Positions 38,160 through 51,200 of a DNA stretch of 64,000 nucleotides are shown here, piece after piece. The notes under the pieces are model-generated. The model was not told the DNA's origin, did no database searches, and saw only the letters and a list, made by a program, of their open reading frames with translations. Position 1 is the first letter of the stretch. Each line of letters opens with the position of its first letter. The translations under genes were made by a program, and so were the position numbers. This DNA comes from Dreissena polymorpha (lineage: Eukaryota > Mollusca > Bivalvia > Myida > Dreissenidae), in the NCBI RefSeq assembly GCF_020536995.1, contig NW_026273343.1:186001-250000 (forward strand). Reading direction: 5' to 3'.

Positions 38160-40000
38160 TGGACTTATTGTAAGCCGATGTTAAAGGTAGCTTTTTGAAT
38201 TTAGATTGTATAAGCATAACGTTTTATAATGTTTACCGCTTCCGTATTCTAGACCAATGAGCCTTCTTTTCCAGTCCTACCAATCAAAACAATTTATCTC
38301 AAGATGGTAATGCGCTGATTTATGTTTAAATTTGCAATGTACACATTACTATTTCAAGTATTATGTTTACAACATAAGTTTGATGATATGCATTCGCTGT
38401 TAAAATATGAATTCGCTTACAAAATCAATACGAAACTAATGACGTGAAAAGATAGAAAATGTAATATAATTTTTAATTTTACATGTTAAGCATTACATTA
38501 AAGAAGAAAACGTTGTAAATTTCTTTACTAAATTCACATGTATATATATTTGTTAATCATTTGTTTTGATTAGCAAAACTACTCAACATGGTAAAATTAA
38601 CATTAACGGCTACAGTTGTCACCGAATAGCTCCGAAAAGATTTGAACACAATAAGTTTGATGACGAGTACTATAAATATCCAAAACTATAATTGAGCTAA
38701 TATGAGACATGATTGGGATATTTGATAAACGTTCTGGAATATAGTTTTGGCAAGCTACTGTCTATCAATGCCTTTTACTGTTCATTTTCCGTGCCAGTCC
38801 CTCCGCGATAAAACAAATCCTCAACACAGTGGCACAATCAATTAAATATAAACGTACAACAAAGTGTCCGTGTGTTTATTTGACATGATTATAGGAGTTA
38901 CTTTCTAAGGGGTCAAATCTAAGTCACGCTAATAAAAGACTACATTTTAACAATGAATAGCTTAAAACACAGTCTGATCATGAAGATGAAAGTAATATTA
39001 AATCACACAAATTATTCGTAACAATGGGTAAAGTGTCTTGTGTAAATTTAAATTAAATTAACAAGTTTAATGCGGTAAATCACTCCATGTAAGATGAAGG
39101 TTATGCACATTGTTAATTTGCTAATTGTTGTGAATGTTTAAAGATTTTGTATTATTTTCATTAATGTCAAAACAAGGTTAAGTCTCTAATAGGAAGTATT
39201 GCGGAGTAGAACAGTTATGTTTTATCTCTCTTTATCACTACTGATAGCAAACAAATACGTAAAAACAGGTATTCTGCATGCCATACACGGGAAGTACATA
39301 TTAATCAACCAAACTTATTACTATGAAGAAAGTCGGTACAATATTTATATTAATGAACCAGGTAGCATAAGTGTACAATGATGGTTTCATTCGGTAGTGT
39401 TTGTTCAAACTATTGCACTTCAATTGATCCACTTGTAAGGAATTTGAAATAAGCACTTTACTAAGTTTGATTTAAATTGGTATGTTTACATGGGCCGTTT
39501 AACTTGATTTATAATAAATAAAATGTTTGATTATTAACTAAAGTCAAATGTTTTATCTGAAAGACATGTCTCAAGAGAATCAATAGATAAAGAGGAGTAT
39601 TAGTTTAACGTTGTTTTGCAAACGACAATGATTTAGAAAGTGCTTGCAACTGTAAACGCAATAAATATGTTTTATTATACAGGATTACCAAACCTTTTTT
39701 AAAGGAAGCTCTTGTGTACTTTTCGCACTTACGTACCTATCTCATAAGGGAAGTCAAACTGCACCGAATGCCATTTAAAGGCATTTAAAGGCTTGTTAGA
39801 AAAAGCAAGTTAGGAAATAATGTTAATAATTTTGACCAGCCGATGCTGATGAGATTTCAGCTTCTACTGCACAACGCTTAGGTTGAACAGTATCCTAATT
39901 GCTAATGCGGAGCTTCGACAGAGAAATATAAAATTTGCGATTTTTTTTTATCTATTCCAGTGAATAGTATTAAAAGAATAACCATCCGGGTATGACAATC
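38160..40000. other. Intergenic stretch upstream of gene B
   Basis: Should contain the gene B promoter on the minus strand, but no TATA box or other element can be singled out. No other gene seen. Confidence 0.4.
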
Positions 40001-40027
40001 GATCGCCAGATGACCAGGCCTGGCTGA

Positions 40028-40800
40028 TTAATGGGCGAACTCAAGAAAAAAGACGCAAAGGGCTTCTTGAATATCCTGCAGATGGGCTATCAGATATACC
40101 AAAATATCCTGACATGTACTGAGCAAGAATAAACCGAAGAAGTTAAACTGCAAGATCACTCTTAAAGCTGGCATTAATTTTGCAAAATCATTGCGACACC
40201 TAACATCGGGGACAGTTGCCACCGTCTGTTGTATGGCTTTCGGGTCGCACAAAGCACCATCTCCAAGATCTTTCTTCAGGTCTGCGATGCGTATTTTTAG
40301 AATTTGCTGAATTTGCCACCCCGGCGAATTATAGCAGTTACATTACTATGTGGTTTTATTGAACGGGAAGCACATCGCCGTATACTGTCCTCGGTGTGGT
40401 AGCTCCTTGTACTACAACTATAAGCATTCCATTATCCTCATGTTCTTGGTCGACGCCTTCTCCAAATTCATTTGGGTTGAATAAGGCAGCAATGAATTTT
40501 AACATAGGGTTTTCATTGAGCCAATCGTCGATGATGACCTCATTTTTCTCTGAAAGAACAAGGGACGTCTTCTTTTTTCTTTAGGCGTCAGTTTCTGTGT
40601 GTAGTTTTGATGGTTGTTGGTCTATTTGTAAATTTAATGGCAAACTTGATCTGGGCTTCGAGCTTGCTTCTCTATGTCGGTGATGTTCTTAATCGGTAGC
40701 GGATGCTGCTCATGACGATCTTTTGGGAACTGGAAGGCCCACTTTAACAATAAGCTTAATTTTAGGTGGCATTTTGACGTTTTATATATTATACGAGATA
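40028..40800 (-). pseudogene. Degraded protein-coding remnant of unknown origin
   Basis: Two minus-strand open stretches have protein-like composition. One (40356-40581) includes SEKNEVIIDDWLNENPML and EDNGMLIVVVQGATTPRT. The other (40028-40305) includes IRIADLKKDLGDGALCD and QQTVATVPDVRCRNDFAKLM. The region is richer in GC than its surroundings. I do not recognise the family and see no splice sites joining the parts. It may be a retrocopy or part of an unidentified transposable element. Confidence 0.3.
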
Positions 40801-40869
40801 ACGACTTCGAGCTCCGATTGCTGCATGATGTAATTACCGGAAATCAACATGCTATCTTACAAGCTATTG

Positions 40870-41110
40870 TCGGTCCGACGCAGATCGGGTTTGGTCCGTA
40901 TGGATGCATTGTTAGTCCGTGTCGTTTTCGTGGTCTGAGATGGTTCGTGTAAATGCCGTGTTGATCCGTGTTAATCCGTGTCTCTGTCGTAAAGGTCCGT
41001 ATCTTTGCTGTGACTTTCCGGGACAACTCACGTGGGTGCCGTGTTAATGTCGTTTTGCTGCCGGGTTTGGTCCGTGTGGATGCCGTGTTTTCATCCGGGT
41101 GATGGTATTT
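40870..41110 (-). repeat. Degenerate ACACGG-rich tandem repeat
   Basis: On the plus strand, GTCCGTGT, ATCCGTGTTAATCCGTGT and GGATGCCGTGTT recur every 12-20 bp with variation over about 240 bp. Several frames are open through it because the unit lacks stops. It is probably a decayed minisatellite rather than coding. Confidence 0.45.
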
Positions 41111-41129
41111 TGAAGACCGTCGTCGTTCA

Positions 41130-44100
41130 AAAAATCTCAAAAGGCGATCAAGGACTGCCGTTTCCATCCGAACTTATATGGGACTGGGGCTTTGCAGACA
41201 AATGTATGACATTTTCTTCCGTAACTATAAAGAAGAAGAGAATAATTTTGTAAAAATTGGTCTATGCCCAAATTTGTTTCTTTACGATCTTCTTCATATG
41301 AATGATATGCAGCTGTCAGTTTTGGCGCGCAATCAGAAGAGTAGTGGAATTCACGCATTTTTTGGAATAATATTTTCTCTTTTTGAAAAATAAAATAAAC
41401 AAAGTCTTCTAAATCAGGTCGAAGCAAGAATTGATTTCCATCTTCTACATAAAGCTCATTACGCTTAAAGATTGCAAGTGATCCACTTAAACGTAAACGA
41501 AAACATGGTATTATGAACGAGCTCTTGATTTTTATATTCGCTCTTACGTGTATCTATTACAGAAAGTCATGACCTGCAGAACCATCGTGTCAATCAAATG
41601 TTGAACGAAAATTGAAATGTATATATTGTTTCATAAATATTAACAAATTATGTCATCAATATAAATATGTAATACATACGCAGTATAACATAATAAAAAG
41701 GAAATACTGCATCGATCCTTCTGGCCTTTTACGTGTAGTGCCAGAGGACTCAACGTAGCGTTTTTTGTCTTTTTTACTAAGAATTGAGGCACATCATACC
41801 TACGTACAACGACAAAACAACCCAGTTATTGATGAAAGAAACATAAGGAATGGCCTACGAATTTTCAACGATGTGCGAAGGTTTGTTGGTTGCAAAAAGT
41901 CACGTTGCCAAGAATAGGCGCATATACTTTATTAAAATTAAATTGATAATATTAGTGAAGTTCGAGATGGCTTAAATATTTAACATCTTCATGACAACGT
42001 CATAAGACATTGAATGCACTTATCTTAACAGAGGGAGGCGGTGAATGGCGGTAGCAAGGATGTTTTTATCAATCTCCACACATGTTTTGTGGTCTGACCG
42101 TTGATCGAGCCCGCAATCTTCGGATTTGCAGTCGAGCGCTCTTTTGAGAAACTCGAACGAGATCAGTAATACATTTCGAATGAAGTTAAATTGAATGTTA
42201 ACACGAATTTGCTGAGAATTACTCAAGATTGTGTACACATGTAGGAACAATAACAAGTTTTTTTTCTAAGCAGAAGGAATGTAGGAAATTAGTATGGGAG
42301 ATAATTTAGTTTCGTTTGATGTGTTATGGGTTCATACGCCCGTTCTGTTTACGTACCCTGACGGGACTTGTTCACGTACCTTGATAATACTGCACGATCC
42401 CGGTACTCTACGAAATCCAGAAGGCTTTAATGCAGATTTGCGTTTGCTTATTTGCATTTAAATGTATGTGCATTAGTATACACTTCCAAAATCGACTTTG
42501 CGTTAACTCATTACTTCACTTGAATAAACGGCTTTGTGGTCTCTTAGTTACAAACTGACGCGGTTGCTGCTTAAATGCCACATCTTCTTGCAATTTAGGA
42601 GAATCACTGAGTATTCGATAAAAATATATCATGAAACAAATCTGCTAGCGTCTTGGTGCTGATACATATCACTACATATCTATCTATAAGCGCACCCCGT
42701 CATATGAGTTTGTATGCTTGACATCAAAGCGGGCTGATATAGTTTGCTGCTGGTACTTAGTTTTCCAAAACAGTACAGATACACAATATATTAATAGGTT
42801 TTCATGAAACTGTTGTACTTAAACATTCAGCTCGTGTGAGTATAGATGCGTATAGACTGCATATGTATATTGCGTTTGTTAAGAATATTTTAAAGCACGC
42901 TTTTAAAAAAGCTTGCAGGTTTTAATGATTTGTGTTACGGAATATCTGTCATCATGGATTAATGTGTAATTTACACCGCGGAAACCGTGTTATGTTGTAT
43001 TAAGCAATCTATTTGAATATCGATCTGGAAACCACTTTATAGTCTTAAGTTTATTCGGAATAATGTGATATAAGTATACTATAAAAAAAACGCGAAACTT
43101 CCGCTGTATCACTGCATAGGAAACCTTATAAGAATATGAAGTGCTTTATTTATGAAAGGGAACAATTCCTCTAAATGTTTTGGACAAGATACATACAATA
43201 TTTTTAAAATGAGACCGCTGCATTTCAACGGTAACTGAAAAGAATCAAGGTGGTGGGGGATACTCTAGTAAAAAGGAGCCCTAAGTTTTACACTTTGCCC
43301 ACCAATATTTGCCAAGTATTAACGTTTGAATTACGATAACGACAATATCATTACCGTTTAGAATTATATATCAATTGAAGAGAAGACATTTGAATAAATT
43401 GTCAAATTAAATAATCTAAGGTTCGATACAAACCAGGGAACTTTAGTTCATAATTTATGAGGTACATAGATATAAAAACCGAACAAATATGAACTACAAT
43501 TTGCCTTTGATATAAAGCTTTAATGCATCGTATCGATTGATATTAGGATTAGCGTCGCACATTTCATTCATTACCTTATCTACTTGAAATCGTATTAAAT
43601 GGAATCCAACCATTTTGATATGATAAACATTCATCCATATCCATTTTAAACTGAAACCAAACATAGTTTTCCCAATAAACAGTTATGTACAAGTGTATGA
43701 AAAAGGACTCTTTCAGATTCCTGGATATCAAACCTGGTATAACGTTAAATACTCGGGAGATCGTGATAAACTCGAATTTTAAAGGTTGGTTAGCGGAGAA
43801 AGATATTGAAACTCAAACAATCATAGTTACAATTGTTATTAATATGTATGTTAAAATCATCTGTATTCTTAGTAATGATTTACACGCATCAATTTGAAAC
43901 CTCTTGCAATGACGTAGCATTTGTTCTGTGGAAAACTGACCGACATGCTGCTTTTATTCCGTTTTCTGAAATCTCAGTGTCTCGCTAATTGTGTTATATT
44001 TTTGTTATCAAAAAGAGTGTTTATATTATAACATCTTTGAGAATATTCACAAATATAAGAGATATTGTGTGAGTTTGTTTTTTCTAAAATATGTTGTCTT

Positions 44101-46440
44101 TGCAAAATAGAATGCTTTTTCTGAACTTCAGCTATAGTACATGATATTATAAGGCAAATATCTGTTTTCATTTTTTCGCGGTATTTTCACTTTCCGCAAA
44201 AAATACCAGTATAAAAGTTCCGTAGCAGTCGATTGTAGGAAACTTAAATATTTTTTTCGGAACTGCAAATCTTCATCCGAAAATATTGTCCATAAACAAC
44301 ACATAACATCCTGAATCCAAACGGCATAGAACATTTATATTTTTTGAAGGAACCATTGTTTTTAAATGTTGTTTCGAAATCAAGCTATAAAGATGGCCTG
44401 TCACTTTCATCTCTACCGTCGGAACAAGTGTCTTGTAGAAAAAAGGCGGGTCGAGAAATCGCGCGTTTCGTATGATATTACTGTTTTAACGTAGTTTCTA
44501 TGATAGGCAAGTATTACTGATGATGCAGTTCCCATCCACCGTCTAAATTCAATCCAACTAGGATCCTTAATCTTATCTGAGACTATATATAATCGAATTT
44601 GCTATTTGTACGAGTTCTGTTTATTTTTCTTATCATTTGCTTAATCATTGGGTTGTAATTTGTGATTAAATATATGCACACATCAAAACAATAAATAATT
44701 TATTATATTGAAAAAGTGAGGGTTAGCAATGTGGTACTTCGCTTGAGTTCTTTGAAACTTCTGATTTGTCTGCGACGTTTTAATATGTACCGGTGGAAAG
44801 AGAGAAAAAATACAACCAAACATTCGGTTGTGTTTAAGCCTTATAAGAAACCACTCATTTCGACACTTGTCTGTTGAATACTCTGTCTGTTTTGTCTGCC
44901 AGTTGCCTTGATTTCGCCATCGATTTATAACCAAAAGGTATGTATTTCAGTAAGAATTAAAAAGAATATGCTGTTTTGTTTTTGTTTTCATGTTAGTTTA
45001 TAGAAGTTCTATGTAGAGATTATATGACTCTAACATCTAATTATATCACAAAGATCTCACGATAAAAAAGAAAAGAAACTGTACAATTCGCAAAGAACAA
45101 CATTAACTTCAAATAGTGTTTATGAATATAGCGCCAAATCCCGAAGAATATCGTGGTTGTAGCTCGAGAAGTCCCGTTATCTCCAACGGCTAGTAATCAC
45201 AAATGTCGCGTGCTACTGCATGAGCCGGTAGGGGGCATCACGGTTCCTGCTTATGACCAGACGACTTGAGGAGCTATAAGAGACATTATAAAGAAGAGCT
45301 ATCACACAAGTTACGAAGAATACCCCCCCCCCCCTTACCCATTTGTTAACAATGTGTCAGGAACCAGTATATAATATTGTTTACTGTTTACTGAAGTACG
45401 CTGCTTTTCCGGAAAAAAAGTTATTTTGATGTCTAAATCTGTATATATATCATGAGAACCCACGGCAGTGGCCAGTTTTAATCTTTGAAGCATCATGTAA
45501 ACAAATTGTGTAGATTCCTATAATACTATGTTTCATATGAAATATTAAACCCGTCGGCCTTGTGTTTGCAAAAACTATGGTTAATTGAAGTTATTGTGAC
45601 ATAACCTTGCGACCTTCAGGGCATAGCCAGTGTTAACAAAATGGCAATAATTCGACAAAGCTTTGTAGAGAACTGCTAAACGATGTTACATACCAAATTT
45701 TAAAAAGTCGTAAACAATTTTGTTTAAGAGAAATTATTTACCTAAAAGAATATCATATTGATAATTAGGCCATATCATTTTTATATGAAAAGGGGGCATT
45801 ACATTTGCATCTTCAACCTAAGGTGACAGAAAACCCACATGCATAAATACATGTCGTAAGAAACACAGCCTGTAAGTTTGAATGCTGTATGCTGAAAAGT
45901 GTAGCAGAACTCCTTCGGACAACATTTTATCTACTGACCAACAGACGGAAAGACTTCCTTGTTATTCGAGGTAACACCATTTACTTCGTTGATGTGGGTA
46001 TACAAATAACGTTTAAGTGTTGATATCAGAAAAATATGTAAATACTGACCATATATAGACGTGTGGCAACCTGTACGCAAACAGCATTCAGTAAATGTAA
46101 CGTGTCTTAAATACGAGAAAGAAAGCCATTCTTTAACCTCGGTCTAACAAAAAGTAGTAGTTATTGTCATAATTACGTTTGGAGACTATGCACTCCGCCG
46201 TGTTTGGCATAACATTTCCCACAGCTGAGAATTTCGCCGTGTCGATACTCTTCAAACAATACAAAACATATATTATAAAATGACATTTTAACATTACTCT
46301 TAACATATCACAACTTATTTAATGCACGAAAAAATCGTTCATTGCAAAAATAAATAAATAGTCGATATTTGTGTATGACGAACAAAGCAACACGTGTTGT
46401 TATAACAGATTATCCAAGAATTTGACGGCATGGTGTTATA
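41130..46440. other. Intergenic stretch between genes A and B
   Basis: No coding exon or named repeat supported. It holds a poly-C run at about 45326-45335 and a moderately GC-rich patch at 45120-45260 of unknown nature. Frames up to 96 codons near 41137-41427 have no recognisable motif. Confidence 0.4.
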
Positions 46441-46451
46441 AGCATATAGGA

Positions 46452-46457
46452 TTTATT
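46452..46457 (-). terminator. AATAAA polyadenylation signal of gene A
   Basis: Minus-strand AATAAA about 170 bp beyond the modelled stop codon of the adhesion GPCR. Position and spacing fit a short 3' UTR. Confidence 0.5.
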
Positions 46458-46627
46458 TTGATTTGTATCAGTGAATTTTAAAGAAATTGCAGGAAAAAAG
46501 CACACCGAGCATCACAACAATGAAAAAATTCAATACAATCAAAACTATTAATAAATCATCATACTTTTTTTCACAGATAATAAGTCCCGAAGATAAGGAA
46601 CAAATTAACTTTAAATTTGTATTTGAA

Positions 46628-46789
46628 TTAAATCGAGTCAATTTTGAATTCAGTCGAGAACGCGAAGACTGGCAACCAATCATCATGCGTTACCCCTAAC
46701 TTCCGCCGACCGGGAAACGCCATATCGACTTCAGATAAGGTCCTAGTCGTCGACCATCGGCGCCGCTTTTCACGGAACTTCCTCCGGAT
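46628..46789 (-). CDS. Gene A exon 17: cytosolic tail
   Basis: Acceptor CTCGCAG in phase 0 directly after NDE of TM7. The exon reads IRRKFREKRRRWSTTRTLSE, the usual basic start of an adhesion-GPCR tail, and runs to a TAA at 46628. A possible donor, GGG|GTAACG, lies after residue 32 of the exon, so a longer alternative tail is possible. The segment stands out as GC-rich in an AT-rich region, as do other exons of this gene. Confidence 0.75.
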   Translation of the reverse strand: MRRKFREKRRRWSTTRTLSEVDMAFPGRRKLGVTHDDWLPVFAFSTEFKIDSI

Positions 46790-48196
46790 CTGCGAGATCA
46801 AACGTTGCTATATAAACGATGTGTTTTTTAAAGTTTTAATAACTTTATTAATCTTTGCAATATACAAGTACAATTACGTGCACATAATTTACAAATTTTC
46901 ATTTTTTTAAACAGTACATTTCTCTACCCAGGAATTCATTTTGGTATATATGTGGTTTTTCAACGCATTTCTTATCTTTTGTGCGTTAAGCAAGTGAAAA
47001 CCTGTGCAAAATCTATCAATTCTTTTTAACACAGTTATGTCCCCTGTATGTAATAAATATTCGTTACCACACCACAATTTGTAAGAATCGATCGAATACC
47101 TTGAGCAAATACTGAACGGCAAAACGACACAGTCGCTATTGAAAATATTGATTTCCTCACATTCATTTCTAGTTAGAAAATACCTCTCCCTCGGGAATTT
47201 TATGCATTATGTAAATGATACTCCTGTATAAATGTTTAACATGGTGATTGATTAAAAATTATAAAGATTTATTAAAAGTTAAATTCCTTTTCTAATACAA
47301 ATATTTATTATCTAACTTTCATGCGATGAAAGTTCACGTAATGAATCCCATTACGAACGTACTGGTTTATTACATTTTACTTTCATATTTCTGCTAATAG
47401 CTACGGACATATACTCAGAAAAACATTTCTTGATTGGTTATATAACAGTCAATAGAAGGTACGGTAACTCCCTAATGAAACAATTAAATATGTCCATTAT
47501 TTCAGGGAAAACAAAGCGCGTTATGCCGCAGAAAAAGAATTATGTGTACATTTTAATGACCATTCGAAGGCAGCGACCCTAGGATAAGTACACAAAATTT
47601 TAAAGAACACTAGTGGCTTGCACAAATATAACTGTTTGTTTATTAATGATGATCATTCTGAATCGCTGAAATAATAAAGTGATAGTAATGATTGCCATCT
47701 TACAATTTGAAATACGTCTATTACTTACCTAGAGTTTAAACTACGCTGCAAACATTAATAGATTGAATGATTAAGTGGAAGTGAGGTTGACTATGCGTAC
47801 AGTTATCCCTAGTTTGATACGTATAGGTCCCTGATTCCAGGGAGAAGCAATAGCTTGTTTTCATTTTGTTTTTCTTGCTATTGTAATTATATCAAAATCA
47901 AGTTCAAATGTTATTGTGTGTAAGTTAATACCGCATATATCATTACCTTTAACAAAAATCGAAATTCTATGAGCAGGCCCTTTAAACCCATACCTCGTCA
48001 TTGCAGATGCAGTGCAGGAAGAATATGCACATCCCCTGCACGGTGTTAGCGATCACGAAGAAGTAGTGGAACACGACATTGATAGGGACCAGCAGACCAA
48101 GGATCCATGTGAGGCCCAACAGGGGCAGCAGCGTTAGCATCGCGCGGAGGCTTCCCCTGGGGGTATTCGGAATGATGATAATGATAACGATTAGGC

Positions 48197-48265
<69 letters not shown>

Positions 48266-51200
48266 TAATAATAATAATAATAATAATATATATGTTGTAT
48301 GTGTGTTTAAAAAGTGTTACTTTGCCGCGTTTGATTTTCACGCGTTAATGACGCAAATATTGCTAAGTGTAAACATTTTACACGCTCATGAAAAAAAAAA
48401 TGCCCATCCCCTTGGTTATTAACTGAACATTAATAAAATATAACGCAGTGTAATGGTTTCGCGATCGGCAGATGGTTAACACTCAGAATGTCACTGCGGT
48501 ATACTCTGTGTGATTTGAGGAATATTATGTTGAGTTCATGAAAAGTGATCTTAAGGCATAGATATTTAAATATATTATATTTTCCCACTAGTAATTGAGC
48601 GACAAAAAAAAAACATCCCTAACGAAAACATTAACTTCACTGAAAGCAGCTTTCGTGCCACCTTTGGTTAGTACCTTAATCTGGCTAACTCCGTCTTTTC
48701 TGAAATGGTCTTCAATGTCAGAAAAACCTTCACCACCAGTCCCAGAACGAACATGTTCATCTGCAACATATCTTATTTAACACGTTGAAGAATATATTTG
48801 ATAGAATTTTTGAAAATAACAAACACATACATTTATTTTATTTATTATTTTCAGTAGTTTTATACATTACGTCAGGTACATATTGATTACAAATGACGTG
48901 CTAAGCTAATAATCTGACGTATACGTAAACGTGTAAGATGTTCAACTAAACAGAACCAACCATTAATCCAGATCAAGAGTTCGCAAAGCTCCTATATATA
49001 CTATGAAAAAGCTTTAAAGTAGTATTTAAATCTACAATATCAATAAAATCAATTATATTTAATTCTAGAAAGTACAGCATTTTCATAAATACCGATTCTT
49101 TTAAAACTTTACGCGGAAACAAACGGACATAATATATTTTTTTGTTTTGTTTTTTGTAACGTACGATGGGGAATTAATTGGCACCAATCCCATGGATTTA
49201 TATGCAATCAGCGCAAGCGCTAAAAAATGAATGCTGGCATGTTGTTTATATTTGAATGTTTTGACATAGTTTAAATGGGGATTTACTTAGTATGTAACAG
49301 CACTTAATTTCCTAATACAAGTTCCTTCGTATTTGTCACTTTAGTATAGTCTGGTTATTGATATAATTATAGTGTTACTTGAAGACAAAATGTCAGATAC
49401 TCAATAATATTAATTCGTTACTTAAATTGGTAAATTTATCTTTGAGGTTATATACCAGGACCGTATTCCGAAATTCTGTTTGAGAAAATTGTATTCCTAA
49501 CATTTTGTTAACATGCTTTAGTCTTAGATGTTACGTTTAAATAGATACTTCATGTTTATATGTTAGGATTTAAAGATTTGGGTTCATGTTTAGTACCGGA
49601 CTTCAAACAGACGAAGTATGTTTTTGATAGTCCCAATAATGTTATTTCTCATATGAGCTTTCTCCATCCCCTCCCCACTCCCTCGGCAGTTGAGTAACGG
49701 AAGTCACTTACCAGCACGACGACCAGCATTGGCCCCATGAAGGCCCAGATGAGGCCCTCTTTCACAGACAACCAGCAGCTGATAAACAAACGGATATCGC
49801 TCTGTGAAAACGGGGCTTTATGCAATTGCGTAGAGTGTCGCCCCGGATGTACAGTGCAGTACGCACAGGCCTATCAGGGGCGGCTCTTTCCGATTTATAG
49901 AATTGTTCGTTTAATGAAAGTCTATTCTAAACAAAAATCCAGTCTAGGTGGAAAGTGTCGTTCCTGGTTAGCCTATGCAGACTGCACAGGCTGAACTGGA
50001 ACGACACTTTACGCACATGCATATAGCCGCGTTGTCTCAGAGCGAGGCTCAAAGAAAAAAATGTAATATGACAGCATTAAATTTGCTGTAGCAAAAATTG
50101 AACGATTAGAACTAAGCAGTTAAACTTTCTTGACCTTTCATTAATACCTCTGAAGAATGTCGACTTTAAATAATGATCATGTCCAGATATTTAAATATCG
50201 AAACTGCTGTCCTGTTGCCATTACCAGAAACGGGCAATATTAATTACCAATACATGTAGTGATTTACGTAAAACATGTATTTTTAGGTCCGATCCTAATA
50301 AATACCATCGAATGCTCGCGTTCAATACAAAGTATCACAAGTAATACAAGTATCTACACGTTTTGCACGAGTAAAAACAGAAAGGGTACACATACGTTAT
50401 TGAGTTACATAGAATGTACATGTTTAACACACGATGCTGACACCAAAGAGTTCGACGATGTTTAAAACAGGGTACAGTCACGTACGTACACGTGTTCAAT
50501 ATTTGGTGAAAGCACGTGTATGTGTTGCAGGTACGTGAGTGTTCAACTCAATGTATGGACTTGTGCAGGTTTATTACAGAATACCATTGCAGGCGTATGC
50601 ATATATACGGTTTTACCGTATACTCGTGGTTTACCGCACCTATACTGGGGTCCGTTTCCGTACTCCGGTGTACGGGCGGCAACCGAGATGATCACAATCA
50701 GAAGAGGAAGTCCCCATCCCAACAGGATATACTTGACGCGCATGTCCCGATGGTTAAATATCCCCTTCACGGATAGAACATATGTATTTTCGTGATAAAC
50801 GCACACCAAATTTAAATGTTCTTTAATTATAAACGTGTTAGAAATCATTTTGTTTATATTCTCAAAATAGCATTAATGTTGAATAAAAAATATGTATCAG
50901 CGCAAAGTATTGGACAATATAGGTGCGTAAAAAGAGGATTTGAAGAAAGGCATGCTTTGTTTTTCAAAGCAAAAAAGATACTTTATGTAATTTATTACGG
51001 ACGGCATCCCAACGATGATCAAACTGATTTATATTGGGCTACAATATCGGTTTGTGAGTATGCCTTGTTAAACAATAAGTCTGACCGCAAATACCGTCTG
51101 ACCGCAAATACCGGTTTGATACTTCCGGTCTCACCTTTGTGCAGCACAGGTAGAGCGCGATGCCCTCCACGAGCATCCAGGAGAATGAGGCCATGAACAG

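Noticed and set aside
40410-40492. Plus-strand peptide VDAFSKFIWVE resembling an integrase core
   Set aside because: Only about a dozen residues match, no other integrase or retroelement part surrounds it, and it lies antisense to a longer open stretch on the minus strand. Probably chance.
41137-41427. 96-codon minus-strand frame
   Set aside because: No recognisable motif and overlaps an equally open plus-strand frame.
48079-48348. Open frames full of Ile on both strands
   Set aside because: They are the (AAT)n microsatellite plus part of the adhesion-GPCR TM6-TM7 exon read in another frame.
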